A stretch of DNA of 64,000 nucleotides, from the NCBI RefSeq assembly GCF_024347495.1, contig NZ_AP025491.1, forward strand, positions 744,001 to 808,000, in the 5' to 3' direction. The first letter of the stretch is position 1. Each line of letters starts with the position of its first letter. This document shows, one piece after another, positions 23,880 to 33,618 of the stretch. The translations under genes and the position numbers were made by a program. This DNA comes from Vibrio gallaecicus (lineage in GTDB: Bacteria; Pseudomonadota; Gammaproteobacteria; Enterobacterales; Vibrionaceae). Below the pieces are notes generated by a model. The model did no database searches. It worked only from the letters and a program-made list of their open reading frames with translations, and was not told where the DNA came from.

Positions 23880-25944
23880 GAGACACCCTTACATATACGG
23901 ATTCTTGATTCGCTTCTTTATATGTTGAGTAATCTGTTTGATAACCGCTTTTTTTACCTATATTTTCTACTACGACTTCGAATAAAGGCGCTTTATTGGA
24001 TTTCTTCCAACCTAACCTTGCGTCAAATGCCAGTTCATGAGAATACGATTGCCAATCAAAAGTTTCACCAGTGTAAGAAACGTAGTGATCTGGGTAATTG
24101 ACGTTCATATATTTACCAACAACATCAAACTGGAAGCCCTCATAAACATTCCACAAAACTTGAGCCGTCGCTAAATGCTCACTATCTATATCATGCGTTG
24201 ATTCAGAATATTGACTTGAATCTGGGTTAGTACCCTTATGCTCTCCTTCAACACTCAAATAAGAGTAGCTGAAGTAACTCTTTAAATTTTCAGTTATTTT
24301 ATATGAAGCACCAATTTCAATACCATACGTTTTAGCTTCATAATCATCAGTTAATACGCCGTTGATGACATGAGGAGCTTGGTTGCCAGACTGTTGTAAA
24401 CTGTGCTGGCGAACATTATCGTGAATACTATAAAAAGCAGTACTATCAACCTCTAACCGCTCTCCACTCGAGAAACGGTATCCTATTTCCGTAGTAATCA
24501 CATTTTCGTTATCTAAGTCGTTATTCTGACCATAATAAGCGATGTAATCGACGTACCCTTGGTTCTCATCATAGTAATATGAGTTTTCTAAGTAGACCGA
24601 GTTTGAATCCATGTACGAAGGCGCAACGACGGCTCGGCTCACACCGCTCCATAAAGAGTGCTTTTCATCTATTTTGTACATAACCCGTAACTGGGGAGAC
24701 AATTCTGTCGTAGAATTCTGCGTAAAGTGCTCAAGTTTAACCCCCATCACCGTAGACAGGTGTTCATTCCAAGCTAATTGAGACTGGATAAAAATATTAG
24801 TGATATAGTCATTAGCCGATTCGATATCATATGCTCGTCGATAGTAATCAACATTGTAAAAATCAACATCATCAATTTGGCTAGAAGAAAAATCCAGGTG
24901 CATGTAACGAATACCACCACCGAAAGTCAGTTGATGGAGGTCGGATAATTGTGTGATAAGAGTGGAATCGAAATCTACCGTAGAATAGCTGCCGGGGGCG
25001 TCAAGGGCATTATCTTTATTATGCTCTCCCCATAATGAATAGGACAAAACTGTTTGTGAGCTAATGTCCTGATAATCGTTAAACTTGGCATAAAACGAAT
25101 GGCTGTCATTATCAAAGTCTTTCGATGAATAATCGTACCAACCTTGATCATCATAATAATAGGTATATAAGCTTGTTCGGTAAGCGCTTTTCTCTCCCCC
25201 AAACCTCAAAGACCAGTTTTTATCAGCATCAATCGGCTCAAAAACCATGCCGGCAGATTGAGCTTTCCAAATTTCATTATCTGATGTATTCGGCTGGTAA
25301 GAAGACTCTTCCTTATACTTATAAAAAGCGCGCCCATAAAGATACTCATTAAACTTTAAACCTTGCCTAGCACTAAATTCGTAATTGTCATTAGCAGACG
25401 CAACCGCTGATACATAAGTACCTTGAGTAGCTTCTGAGGATTTAGTGATGATGTTCACTACGCCATTTGCAGCATTCCCCCCCCAAATAGTGCCACCAGG
25501 TCCTTTAAGTATCTCTATTCTTTCAATATCAGCCAGAATATAGTCAACATCAGTCCAATATGTACCACCATATACAGGGCTAAATAGGCTTCGACCATCT
25601 ATCATCACGAGCATTTTATTGTACAAACCATCGTGGAAACCACGGGTTGAAACAAACCATGATGTTTCATTAAATTTTGTTACTTTCAAACCAGGTACGA
25701 GTACCAAAGCTTCAGCAATTGTTTTTGCGCCGCTTCTTTGGATTCGTTCGTTTGATAAAACATAAACAGAAGATGGAATATCCGTTAGCTTTTGCTTAAC
25801 TTTAGACGCCGTCTCCATCTCGACATCTAACATTGATAACTCTTCAAGACTCATCGACATTAAATGCTCAAGTGAATTCCCCTGAGCATAGAGAGAAAAT
25901 GAAGGCAATAATGCTAGAGCTGCGTATATAGATGAATGTTTCAT
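23869..25944 (-). CDS. TonB-dependent receptor, first gene of the c-di-GMP operon
   Basis: 691 residues with a signal peptide (to about 20, SLYA). A short N-terminal stretch, LMSMSLEELSMLDVEMETASK, precedes the plug domain (DIPSSVYVLSNERIQRSGAKTI, about 53-165). A beta-barrel then ends in RVSHEF with terminal Phe, as required for barrel assembly. The substrate is not evident: no FRAP/NPDL haem boxes are seen. Coupling to YfiR and a diguanylate cyclase in an overlapping operon suggests the receptor supplies or senses a ligand that tunes c-di-GMP, which is inference. No Fur box was noted. Confidence 0.85.
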   Translation of the reverse strand: MKHSSIYAALALLPSFSLYAQGNSLEHLMSMSLEELSMLDVEMETASKVKQKLTDIPSSVYVLSNERIQRSGAKTIAEALVLVPGLKVTKFNETSWFVSTRGFHDGLYNKMLVMIDGRSLFSPVYGGTYWTDVDYILADIERIEILKGPGGTIWGGNAANGVVNIITKSSEATQGTYVSAVASANDNYEFSARQGLKFNEYLYGRAFYKYKEESSYQPNTSDNEIWKAQSAGMVFEPIDADKNWSLRFGGEKSAYRTSLYTYYYDDQGWYDYSSKDFDNDSHSFYAKFNDYQDISSQTVLSYSLWGEHNKDNALDAPGSYSTVDFDSTLITQLSDLHQLTFGGGIRYMHLDFSSSQIDDVDFYNVDYYRRAYDIESANDYITNIFIQSQLAWNEHLSTVMGVKLEHFTQNSTTELSPQLRVMYKIDEKHSLWSGVSRAVVAPSYMDSNSVYLENSYYYDENQGYVDYIAYYGQNNDLDNENVITTEIGYRFSSGERLEVDSTAFYSIHDNVRQHSLQQSGNQAPHVINGVLTDDYEAKTYGIEIGASYKITENLKSYFSYSYLSVEGEHKGTNPDSSQYSESTHDIDSEHLATAQVLWNVYEGFQFDVVGKYMNVNYPDHYVSYTGETFDWQSYSHELAFDARLGWKKSNKAPLFEVVVENIGKKSGYQTDYSTYKEANQESVYVRVSHEF

Positions 25945-26111
25945 TGTATGACCTGAGATGAAGATAGGCGTTGATCCTTCGTTTGCTGGTGACTATATAC
26001 AGAAAAGCGTTCTGGTAAACCTTGAAGTTGAAAAATTTGATTTAGCTCACTGTTTAATACAGCTATTTATTAGAGTGTCTTAACTAAAGTAAACTAATGG
26101 ATTGAGAACAA

Positions 26112-26864
26112 GTGACAACAAAGATATTACTTAATTGTGACATGGGAGAGAGTTTCGGACATTGGAAAATGGGAGATGACGAACTTGTCATGGAATGGGT
26201 AGATATGGCGAATATTGCTTGTGGCTTCCATGCGTCTGATCCTCATGTTATGTCTCGAACCATAAAACTTGCACAGCACTACAATACTCAGATTGGGGCA
26301 CATCCAGGTTATCAGGATCTTATTGGGTTTGGTCGACGATCTATTGCTCATACTCCAGCTGAAATCTCTGAATTAATTTCATATCAAGTCGGCGCTTTAG
26401 AGGCATTATGTCGATTTCATGGAACGTCAATCAAATACGTGAAGCCTCATGGTGCTTTGTACAATGATATGATGGAAAATTTAGAAGTTTTTGAAGCCAT
26501 CGCGGATGCAGTATCTGACTTTCAAGTTCCGCTTATGATCCTCTCATCTTTAGATAATCAGCGCTATTTAGATATAGCCGACAAACATGATTTGCCTTTG
26601 TTGTTTGAAGCCTTTGCGGATAGAGCATATACCAGTAATGGTCGACTGGCTGCTCGAACTCTATCAGGCTCTGTGTACAATCACAGTGATGATATCTATA
26701 ACCAAGTGATGCAGCTGATGAATTATGGAAGTGTTACTACAATAGATGGAGAACGCCTTCATCTAGAAGCCGATACAATTTGCGTTCATGGTGATAACCC
26801 TCAATCCATTGCATTAATTAAAAAAATCAACCAAGAGTTACATTCCAACACAATGAATAAATAA
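26112..26864 (+). CDS. pxpA: 5-oxoprolinase subunit A
   Basis: 250 residues, LamB/YcsF family. Diagnostic segments: LNCDMGESFG at the N-terminus, ANIACGFHASDP, IGAHPGYQD, YVKPHGALYN and EAFADRAY. With PxpB and PxpC it hydrolyses 5-oxoproline, a spontaneous damage product of glutamine/glutamate, to glutamate using ATP. It starts at GTG 26112. First gene of pxpABC; 39 bp precede pxpB. A pyroglutamate-scavenging role in the cytoplasm is firm from the intact three-gene operon. Confidence 0.92.
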   Translation: MTTKILLNCDMGESFGHWKMGDDELVMEWVDMANIACGFHASDPHVMSRTIKLAQHYNTQIGAHPGYQDLIGFGRRSIAHTPAEISELISYQVGALEALCRFHGTSIKYVKPHGALYNDMMENLEVFEAIADAVSDFQVPLMILSSLDNQRYLDIADKHDLPLLFEAFADRAYTSNGRLAARTLSGSVYNHSDDIYNQVMQLMNYGSVTTIDGERLHLEADTICVHGDNPQSIALIKKINQELHSNTMNK

Positions 26865-26903
26865 CACGACTCTCGATTACGTAATGTCAATTTGGTGGAT
26901 GAT

Positions 26904-27641
26904 ATGATTCAACCCAGTTTTAAAATTGAGCCAATTGCTGAATGCAGTTTGTTGGTTACCTTTTCAATCAATTCAAAGACAACCGAAACAGAACAAAGAG
27001 TTGGTCATATTTCTGATGCGATTCGTTTTCACTTTTCCGACGTTATCATGAATGTCACGCCAGCCTATTACTCAATATTGGTCGACTACCTTCCTTATCG
27101 TATTTCTGAATCAGAATTCATTCTTAAATTGACTGAAGTGATTAAAAGTGCAGAACAAATAGGTTTGTCCAATACACCTTCCGAGCTAATTACCTTACCC
27201 GTTTATTACGCACATGAAACAGGCATAGATATTGAGAGGTTTGAGCAGAATGGGATTTCTTTAGATGAACTCATCAAGCTTCATACACAGCCTGAATATA
27301 CAGTAAGTGCTATTGGCTTTGCTCCAGGTTTTGGGTTTCTATCTGATGTTCCTATCGAACTCACTATGCCAAGGCATAATACTCCGAGAGTATCGGTTGC
27401 AAAAGGCAGTGTCGCAATTGCCAATACCAAAACTGCTGTTTATCCAAGTGACTCGCCAGGTGGTTGGAACATTATCGGGAACTGCCCGATTCCATTATTT
27501 GAATTAGATAAATTGAATCACCTAAATAGTGAAGACAGCTTCAAAAATATTGATTCAATTTCTAAGTTGAAAATTGGGTCCCGAGTTAAATTCAAAGCGG
27601 TATCTCGTGATGATTTCCTCTCTCTTGGAGGCTTGTTATAA
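26904..27641 (+). CDS. pxpB: 5-oxoprolinase subunit B (KipI-like)
   Basis: 245 residues from ATG 26904, preferred over TTG 26892 because GGTGGA lies just before it. It belongs to the AHS1/KipI family: IGFAPGFGFLSDVP and PRVSVAKGSVAIANTKTAVY with SPGGWNIIG are the family signature. It forms the PxpBC part of the 5-oxoprolinase complex. The stop is directly followed by the pxpC ATG, so the two are translationally coupled. Confidence 0.92.
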   Translation: MIQPSFKIEPIAECSLLVTFSINSKTTETEQRVGHISDAIRFHFSDVIMNVTPAYYSILVDYLPYRISESEFILKLTEVIKSAEQIGLSNTPSELITLPVYYAHETGIDIERFEQNGISLDELIKLHTQPEYTVSAIGFAPGFGFLSDVPIELTMPRHNTPRVSVAKGSVAIANTKTAVYPSDSPGGWNIIGNCPIPLFELDKLNHLNSEDSFKNIDSISKLKIGSRVKFKAVSRDDFLSLGGLL

Positions 27642-28577
27642 ATGTCGACTTCTTCATTAACTATCATTAAACCGGGGCAAATGACCCTAATCCAAGATTT
27701 TGGGCGTTTTGGCACCAGCCATTTAGGGCTCACCCAAGGTGGACCTGTTGATGATTATGCTTACAGCTGGGCAAATCATTTACTTTCCAACCCTGTTAAT
27801 CAGTCTGTGATTGAAATTACGTTAGGACAAGTAAAGTTAAATGTAGATGAAGATTGCGAGCTTGCCATTTGTGGCGGAGATTTGGATGCAAAGCTAGATG
27901 GTACTGCACTAATCAATTGGAGTACTTTCATTGCAAGAAAAGGGCAAATACTGTCTTTTGGTTTACCCAAGAATGGCTTAAGAGCTTATCTAGCCGTAAA
28001 AGGTGGCTTTAATATGCCATTAACTTTAGGAAGCAGCTCAACAGTCGTTCGCGAAAATATTGGAGGCGTCAATAACGGCGCACCTTGTGAAGAAAATTTA
28101 GTATTAAGTTTCGATAGACACGTCATAGCGGAGACCTATAAGTCACGGTCATTAACTTTTCGCTTTAAACCTAATTACAATTTACCCGTTACTTTAAGAG
28201 TGATTGAGGGTTATCAAAATCAATACTTCTCTGAAGAAGCTAAGCAGGCTTTTTATAGCCAAGAGTTTACAGTTGATCAAAACTCCAATCGTATGGGATA
28301 CAGGTTACAAGGTAACACAATTGAGTCACCCAAAATAGATATGCTTTCAGAAGGCATAGCCCTCGGTTCGATTCAAATACCACAAGATGGCCAACCTATT
28401 ATTTTGTTAAATGACAGGCAAACCATTGGTGGGTACCCAAAATTTGGATGTATTGCACGAATAGACTTGCCTAGGCTTGCTCAAGCAAAGCCGGGGCATT
28501 CTATTTCATTTGTTAAAGGTGACCGGCTAGGGCTTCAAGATGTATGGTGTCAATGGGCTAAATTCTTTGGATACTAA
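27642..28577 (+). CDS. pxpC: 5-oxoprolinase subunit C (KipA-like)
   Basis: 311 residues, AHS2/KipA family. Signature segments include IQDFGRFGTSHLGLTQGGPVD, AYLAVKGGF, SNRMGYRLQG, SEGIALGSIQIPQDGQPI and QTIGGYPKFG. Its ATG touches the stop of pxpB. It ends the operon, with a strong terminator about 75 bp later. Confidence 0.92.
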   Translation: MSTSSLTIIKPGQMTLIQDFGRFGTSHLGLTQGGPVDDYAYSWANHLLSNPVNQSVIEITLGQVKLNVDEDCELAICGGDLDAKLDGTALINWSTFIARKGQILSFGLPKNGLRAYLAVKGGFNMPLTLGSSSTVVRENIGGVNNGAPCEENLVLSFDRHVIAETYKSRSLTFRFKPNYNLPVTLRVIEGYQNQYFSEEAKQAFYSQEFTVDQNSNRMGYRLQGNTIESPKIDMLSEGIALGSIQIPQDGQPIILLNDRQTIGGYPKFGCIARIDLPRLAQAKPGHSISFVKGDRLGLQDVWCQWAKFFGY

Positions 28578-28649
28578 ATTTTCTTCTAACCGTCAGCTAT
28601 CGTTGCAAAAACATTATCTATTTACTTATGGATAAAACGTTATCGATAC

Positions 28650-28679
28650 AAAAAACGAGCCTCTTTAGGCTCGTTTTTT
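28650..28679. terminator. Bidirectional terminator between pxpC and the FAD oxidoreductase
   Basis: AAAAAACGAGCC-TCTTTA-GGCTCGTTTTTT, with A-run and T-run on both sides, between two convergent genes. Confidence 0.9.
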
Positions 28680-28729
28680 AATTAGAAGTGAAGTCTACTA
28701 ATAAACTCGAAAAGCTAAATGAACCGAGT

Positions 28730-30217
28730 TCAACGAACTTCACCAGTCACAATAGCCAGGGCTGCTGGATAGTCCCTTTCCTGAGTTAGTTGCACAGCTT
28801 TATTTTCAACATTTCTCAGATTTAGCGACATTGTTTTAGGGTGTGCGGTTTCAATATCCGACCTGATTGGTAACTTAAACCAATGCAATGCAATTTTCTG
28901 CGCAGCTTCTAGGGTTGATGAAGCTTTAACCACCTCTAAGCGTGCGTAATTATCACCACTGAAAGATACGCCAGCGGCTCTTAAACTAGGGTCTGACCCA
29001 GGGATTTGTTGAGCGCCAAATAATGGCTTGCCGCCTACTAATGCATCTGAAAATGTTGGAATGAACTGAGACATATGAGAGATAGCTGCTTCAGTTCTTT
29101 CTTTAAGCTGTTCTTCAGTCCAACCCGATGTAATTTTCTTGAGCAAACGTGTGGGTAGCTTCGGTTGTGAAGAATCGCTCGAAGAGGACACTAACCCATC
29201 TTTAAACAAAGTAATTCCTTCTGTCATTCCATGTAACTGAAACACGCCATCAGCATATGGTGTCAGTTGAGCCATTCCTTGTGGTGTACCTCTCGGACCA
29301 TGAAAGATAACTTCTGGCCATTCTTCTGCGCATTGTTCCCATTTCGTAATATAAGCCGCTTTAAACTCCACGAGCCTCTGCTGCTGAGAGCCAATAAAAT
29401 CATCAACCACACCAGTTTCAAAACCACTGGCATTGATTAAGTAATCCACTTGGAAAGATCTTAGGGCTTTCTCATCATCTAAATAATTCAGCTTCCACTT
29501 ACCTAGTTCACCTATCTGCAACTCGCTAGACGACTTAATGGTTGGTTCGACTTTATCGACAGAAAGTAATTGGCTATTGGTTAGCACTTTGCAATTAGGC
29601 TGTTTTTCTAAAGAAAGTTGAGCTGTAGCAGAAAGCCTAAAGACACTTAATCCATACTCTTGAACAATGACTACCGGAAACTTAAGAGCCTCAAGATTAC
29701 TGTGCTTAGCGAACGGAATACACCACTCGTCGAGCGTAGTTGGAGATTCAGGTTGAGAGCGTAACGCTAAAGCCTGTAATTGCTTCTTATCGTACAGTTT
29801 AAAATAGTCGTCAGGAGATCCCAGAACACGATTGTTCTCATCTTCTTCGATAAGAGCTCTGTATGATTCTTGAATGACATTAAGGCGAGGAAGAAGATCG
29901 TCAGGATTCCCGCCATCAGAATGTGGCACGGCAATAATGGTTGGACGAATATTCAAAGAATGGGGAAACAACCGGATAGTTTCGATTGATTGCTTCAATA
30001 GAGTCAAACACTGCTCTTGTGAAATGTCCCTATATAAATTCCCACCAGCATGAAGGTGACAAATAGGAGGTCCATTTACCAAGCTTGGCCCTTTTTCCAA
30101 GATAGTGACGTTATATCCCAGCTCACTAAAATGAATAGCACTTGTTGTTCCAGCAATCCCTCCACCTACGATGGCAATCGAAGGTGGAACTTTATCCGTA
30201 TTGTTGTCAGTCATCAT
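28730..30217 (-). CDS. FAD-dependent oxidoreductase (DAO-like)
   Basis: 495 residues. The N-terminal SIAIVGGGIAGTTSAIHF with ILEKG is an FAD-binding Rossmann fold (GxGxxG and the Glu at the end of strand 2). Downstream, VDYLINASGFETG fits the DAO/GMC-style flavin fold. No signal peptide, so cytoplasmic. The substrate is not evident, and it is not clearly linked to the convergent 5-oxoprolinase operon. A CRP/FNR-like palindrome lies 47 bp upstream. Confidence 0.75.
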   Translation of the reverse strand: MMTDNNTDKVPPSIAIVGGGIAGTTSAIHFSELGYNVTILEKGPSLVNGPPICHLHAGGNLYRDISQEQCLTLLKQSIETIRLFPHSLNIRPTIIAVPHSDGGNPDDLLPRLNVIQESYRALIEEDENNRVLGSPDDYFKLYDKKQLQALALRSQPESPTTLDEWCIPFAKHSNLEALKFPVVIVQEYGLSVFRLSATAQLSLEKQPNCKVLTNSQLLSVDKVEPTIKSSSELQIGELGKWKLNYLDDEKALRSFQVDYLINASGFETGVVDDFIGSQQQRLVEFKAAYITKWEQCAEEWPEVIFHGPRGTPQGMAQLTPYADGVFQLHGMTEGITLFKDGLVSSSSDSSQPKLPTRLLKKITSGWTEEQLKERTEAAISHMSQFIPTFSDALVGGKPLFGAQQIPGSDPSLRAAGVSFSGDNYARLEVVKASSTLEAAQKIALHWFKLPIRSDIETAHPKTMSLNLRNVENKAVQLTQERDYPAALAIVTGEVR

Positions 30218-30263
30218 GTTCTTTAAGGCAAAATTAACTGCCGTTATTCTACTTTCGAATTGA

Positions 30264-30279
30264 AATGATTTAAATCACA
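30264..30279 (-). promoter_or_regulatory. CRP/FNR-like palindrome upstream of the FAD oxidoreductase
   Basis: AATGATTTAAATCACA contains TGATTTAAATCA, close to both FNR (TTGAT-N4-ATCAA) and CRP (TGTGA-N6-TCACA) consensus. It is 47-62 bp upstream of the gene start. Confidence 0.4.
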
Positions 30280-30448
30280 TTTTTATCAAGGTCTTAGCTT
30301 TCGACTATAAAAACAGCATATAAAAAGTGAATTTTTTCTTGACTCATTTCCCCAACAACTCGGTTTTAAGGGCGCTAAATTGACAATAAAAGCCGGAAGT
30401 AGCGCCACATAAAGCCTGCAGTGTAAGTTGATGGAATACCCGATTAAC

Positions 30449-30493
30449 TTATCCCTAAAGTTATCCACCGTTTTTGTGGATAACTGTTGATAA
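30449..30493. promoter_or_regulatory. Cluster of DnaA-box-like 9-mers
   Basis: Within 45 bp: TTATCCCTA (30449), TTATCCACC (30461), TGTGGATAA (30475, exact consensus on the minus strand) and TGTTGATAA (30485, close to consensus on the minus strand). The second and third also form a hairpin, GTTATCCAC-cgttttt-GTGGATAAC. It could bind DnaA, or act as a weak terminator for the ABC permease's left neighbour. No replication genes adjoin. Confidence 0.45.
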
Positions 30494-30506
30494 GATTATT
30501 TACATA

Positions 30507-32942
30507 TTAACCAAAGTCTTTATTAACAGGGACTAACAGTCGTTTTATTAAACTATTAACAACACCTGCTAACGTAATAAATGTTAAAGCTGGCAAAACT
30601 ACCCACAGCATAGGGTGAGCATTTGGTGATAGTTCAAAACCAAAATTCATAACCCCTGCCACGCTAAGTTCTGCACCTAATGCTGCAATACCACCCGCCA
30701 CTAGAGCCATTACTCCATATTCGCACCAGATAGTATTCAAAATACGCTTTTTACTCGCGCCTAAAGTTCGATATAAACGGATTTCTTGCTGACGTTGAGA
30801 AAGACTCAATCGAAGTAAGGTGAATATAAGTAATAAGCCCGCAACAACACCCAATGCAGCCAACACAGTAATCGACCATACGATTTGCTGAAGTAATTGC
30901 TGGATCTTCGAACCCATTTTACGAATATCCATTAAACTGACGGTTGGATGATTTCTTGATAAGTCGCTGAGCATTGCATTGTGCGTATCTTCTAGTCGAA
31001 AACTCACCAACCAAGTAGATGGGATGGAACTTAAAACATCAGGAGTAAATATAAAGTAAAAATTGGGCTTCATTTCTCGCCATTCAACTTCACGTATAGA
31101 GTTCACGTCAGCCTCAAACGTTTGACTATTAATCGTAAATGTTAACGTGTCCCCTATTTCTAAGCCCAGTTCACTTGCAACTTCAGACTCTATAGAAACA
31201 CCATTTTCTTGCGTCCATTGACCTTCGATTACATCGTTATATTCCGGTAACGTTTCACCCCAAGTGAAGTTCAACTCTCGACTTAAGGCGTCTGTTTGCT
31301 CAGAGTCGTTTACATATTCTTTTGCTTCCACACCATTAATATTGGCTAAACGACCACGAATGATTGGGAAAGCTTGCGAACGTTCAATGCTATTCGTATC
31401 TAAAACCTCTAAATATTCCTCTTTTTCATAGTCCGCAATATTCAAAGCAAAAGCATTAGGAGCGTTTTCAGGTAGAGTTTGCTGCCAATCGGAAAGTAAG
31501 TCACTTCTTACAAGCCAAATAATAGAAAGCAACATTAGAGACAAAGCAAGCGAACCAAACTGTATGCCCGTAGCTAAAGGTGTTCGATTTATGCGACTAA
31601 GCGCCAATCTCATTGCTGTCGAGACAGGCAATTTCGAGAGCACTTTTAAAACTCCCATGCTGACAAAAGCTAAAAGCAAAAATAGGACAGCAATCCCAGC
31701 TAACACAATCCACACCAATGAATTACTACCATACATACCAAGCATCGGCAGAATTGGAACAAGTAATAGAAGGTACTTTTTCATCCCCTCTTTTGTTTGG
31801 TGTCCAGACTGGATAACGCTTATAGCTGACGTGTTAACTAAACCGAACAACGGAATTCCAAGAGCAGGAATGCCGATAAGAATACTCGACAAGATCGCAA
31901 GTAAAGCCGGTTCAAATCCATAACTAGGTAGAGGGCTTGGCAGTAAATCACCTAGGGGAATTCTAAGCAGTGTTTCAAGTCCAATACCAATTCCAACACC
32001 AAGAATTGCAGCAATGGCAACCAGCAAAGAAACTTGGACAGAAAGCCATTTAATAATCCACTGCTTACTCGCTCCTAAGCTTTTCAACATGGCAATGGTT
32101 TTTTTACGACTTGCTACATAGTGCTGGCATGTTAGAACTAAAGTAGTCGCCGCCATGATCACAACAATAGCAACGGTTAGAGACAAGTACTGAGTCGTAC
32201 TTTCAAACATTTCATTCGTACGACTTGCAGTATCTTGTGTGCGCCATCGATCACTCGGTGTTAATTCAACTTGCTCCTGAATGTTTTTAAGCGTCGACTC
32301 ATCACCATTCAAAAATAAGCTAAATCGTACACGGCTGCCTGGCTGAATCGCTCCGGTTTTCTCAATATCAGAGCTGTGAATAAGAACAGACGGCATTTGC
32401 TGGAATGGGTTGAAACTCAGACCTGGTTCTTGTGCAATACGGCCAGAAATAGTTAAATCCGCATCGCCAATAGTGACAATGTCACCAATATTAACGTCTA
32501 ATTGGGAAAATATACGTTCATCAAGCCAAAGCTCCCCTGCTTCCACTTTATTAGTTTGTTCACTGCTCGATTCCAGAAGCATCTCACCACGCAGTGGATA
32601 AGAGCTATCAACGGCTTTTACCGTTACCAGCTGCATACCATTGTCACTAAACGCCATAGTAGAAAACCGCGTCAGTTGAGAGTTTTCGAGTTGATTAATT
32701 TGAGTGAGATCTAAAAGCTGCTCTGGGATAGGGTTCGCAGACACAAATACGCTATCAGCTGTTAATGCATCTTTCCCCTGCTTGACGATCACTTGCTCCA
32801 TTCGTTCTGCAAGTGCAGATAATGCAAATACACATGCAATAATTAGAGTTAACGCTATTGATACCGGCCATAATTGACCATGGCGGATTTCTTCAATACT
32901 CCATGAAAACAACCGCGTGTTAAGTCCTTGAGATGAGCTCAC
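30507..32942 (-). CDS. ybbP: ABC transporter permease, FtsX/YbbP family
   Basis: 811 residues, the size of E. coli YbbP. It has one N-terminal membrane helix (about 26-46), an MacB-like periplasmic domain, three helices (about 255-375), more helices to about 490, a second periplasmic domain and a final three-helix FtsX unit (from about 690). This is the duplicated FtsX layout. It pairs with the YbbA-like ATPase 1 bp upstream, as in E. coli, where tesA is divergent. The role is unproven; such pairs are thought to export lipophilic compounds or move envelope lipoproteins. Confidence 0.85.
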   Translation of the reverse strand: MSSSQGLNTRLFSWSIEEIRHGQLWPVSIALTLIIACVFALSALAERMEQVIVKQGKDALTADSVFVSANPIPEQLLDLTQINQLENSQLTRFSTMAFSDNGMQLVTVKAVDSSYPLRGEMLLESSSEQTNKVEAGELWLDERIFSQLDVNIGDIVTIGDADLTISGRIAQEPGLSFNPFQQMPSVLIHSSDIEKTGAIQPGSRVRFSLFLNGDESTLKNIQEQVELTPSDRWRTQDTASRTNEMFESTTQYLSLTVAIVVIMAATTLVLTCQHYVASRKKTIAMLKSLGASKQWIIKWLSVQVSLLVAIAAILGVGIGIGLETLLRIPLGDLLPSPLPSYGFEPALLAILSSILIGIPALGIPLFGLVNTSAISVIQSGHQTKEGMKKYLLLLVPILPMLGMYGSNSLVWIVLAGIAVLFLLLAFVSMGVLKVLSKLPVSTAMRLALSRINRTPLATGIQFGSLALSLMLLSIIWLVRSDLLSDWQQTLPENAPNAFALNIADYEKEEYLEVLDTNSIERSQAFPIIRGRLANINGVEAKEYVNDSEQTDALSRELNFTWGETLPEYNDVIEGQWTQENGVSIESEVASELGLEIGDTLTFTINSQTFEADVNSIREVEWREMKPNFYFIFTPDVLSSIPSTWLVSFRLEDTHNAMLSDLSRNHPTVSLMDIRKMGSKIQQLLQQIVWSITVLAALGVVAGLLLIFTLLRLSLSQRQQEIRLYRTLGASKKRILNTIWCEYGVMALVAGGIAALGAELSVAGVMNFGFELSPNAHPMLWVVLPALTFITLAGVVNSLIKRLLVPVNKDFG

Positions 32943-32943
32943 G

Positions 32944-33618
32944 TTACACCTCCTCTATATTGCCTGAATGCATTTTTAAAGTTCGTTGGCAACGCTCTGC
33001 TAATTTAGGGTCATGTGTAACCAAGACTAAAGTCGTGCCGTGGTGAGCATTCAATTCAAAAAGTAACTCGACAATTTTTGCGGCGGTTTGTTGATCTAAA
33101 TTCCCCGTGGGTTCATCAGCAAACAGGATCTTAGGCTTAATCATGAAGGCTCTTGCCAAAGCGACTCTTTGCTGCTCGCCACCAGAGAGTTGAGAAGGAA
33201 GGTGATCCACCCTATCTTTAAGACCTACCGATTCTAGAAGTGCAGTCGCACGTTCAATATCTTCATCTTCACCTTTCAATAGACAAGGCAAAGTAACATT
33301 CTGTAATGCAGATAAGCTCGGGATCAATAAAAAACTTTGGAAAACAAATCCAACCGATTCACTTCGGATTTTGGCTCTTGCTTCATCGTCAAGTTGTGAA
33401 AGCGGCTGACCAAGTAAGCTTATTTCACCTGTAGTTGGAACATCTAGCCCTGCAAGCAACGTCATTAATGTTGATTTACCGGCTCCGGAAGTTCCAACGA
33501 TAGCAACCGTTTCTCCTTCTAGAATATCAATATTGATCTTCTCTAAGATTGTTAAATGTTCTTGATTAGTAGACACTGTCTTTGAAACAGCTTCAGCTTT
33601 AATTATGGATGTGTGCAT
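32944..33618 (-). CDS. ybbA: ABC transporter ATPase, YbbA/LolD family
   Basis: 224 residues. Walker A GTSGAGKST, Q-loop VFQSF, signature LSGGEQQRVALARA and Walker B ILFADEPTGNL are all intact, followed by the H-loop TLVLVTHDP. It energises the YbbP-like permease whose start is 1 bp beyond its stop. Its ATG shares the CATG tetranucleotide 33616-33619 with the ATG of the divergent tesA, so the two genes' promoters must overlap the opposite coding regions. A ribosome site AAGGA is 13 nt away, rather far. Confidence 0.88.
   Translation of the reverse strand: MHTSIIKAEAVSKTVSTNQEHLTILEKINIDILEGETVAIVGTSGAGKSTLMTLLAGLDVPTTGEISLLGQPLSQLDDEARAKIRSESVGFVFQSFLLIPSLSALQNVTLPCLLKGEDEDIERATALLESVGLKDRVDHLPSQLSGGEQQRVALARAFMIKPKILFADEPTGNLDQQTAAKIVELLFELNAHHGTTLVLVTHDPKLAERCQRTLKMHSGNIEEV

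Noticed and set aside
30286..30468. 60-codon minus-strand frame left of the ABC permease gene
   Set aside because: It overlaps the CRP/FNR-like and DnaA-box region, has no ribosome site and shows no recognisable motif.
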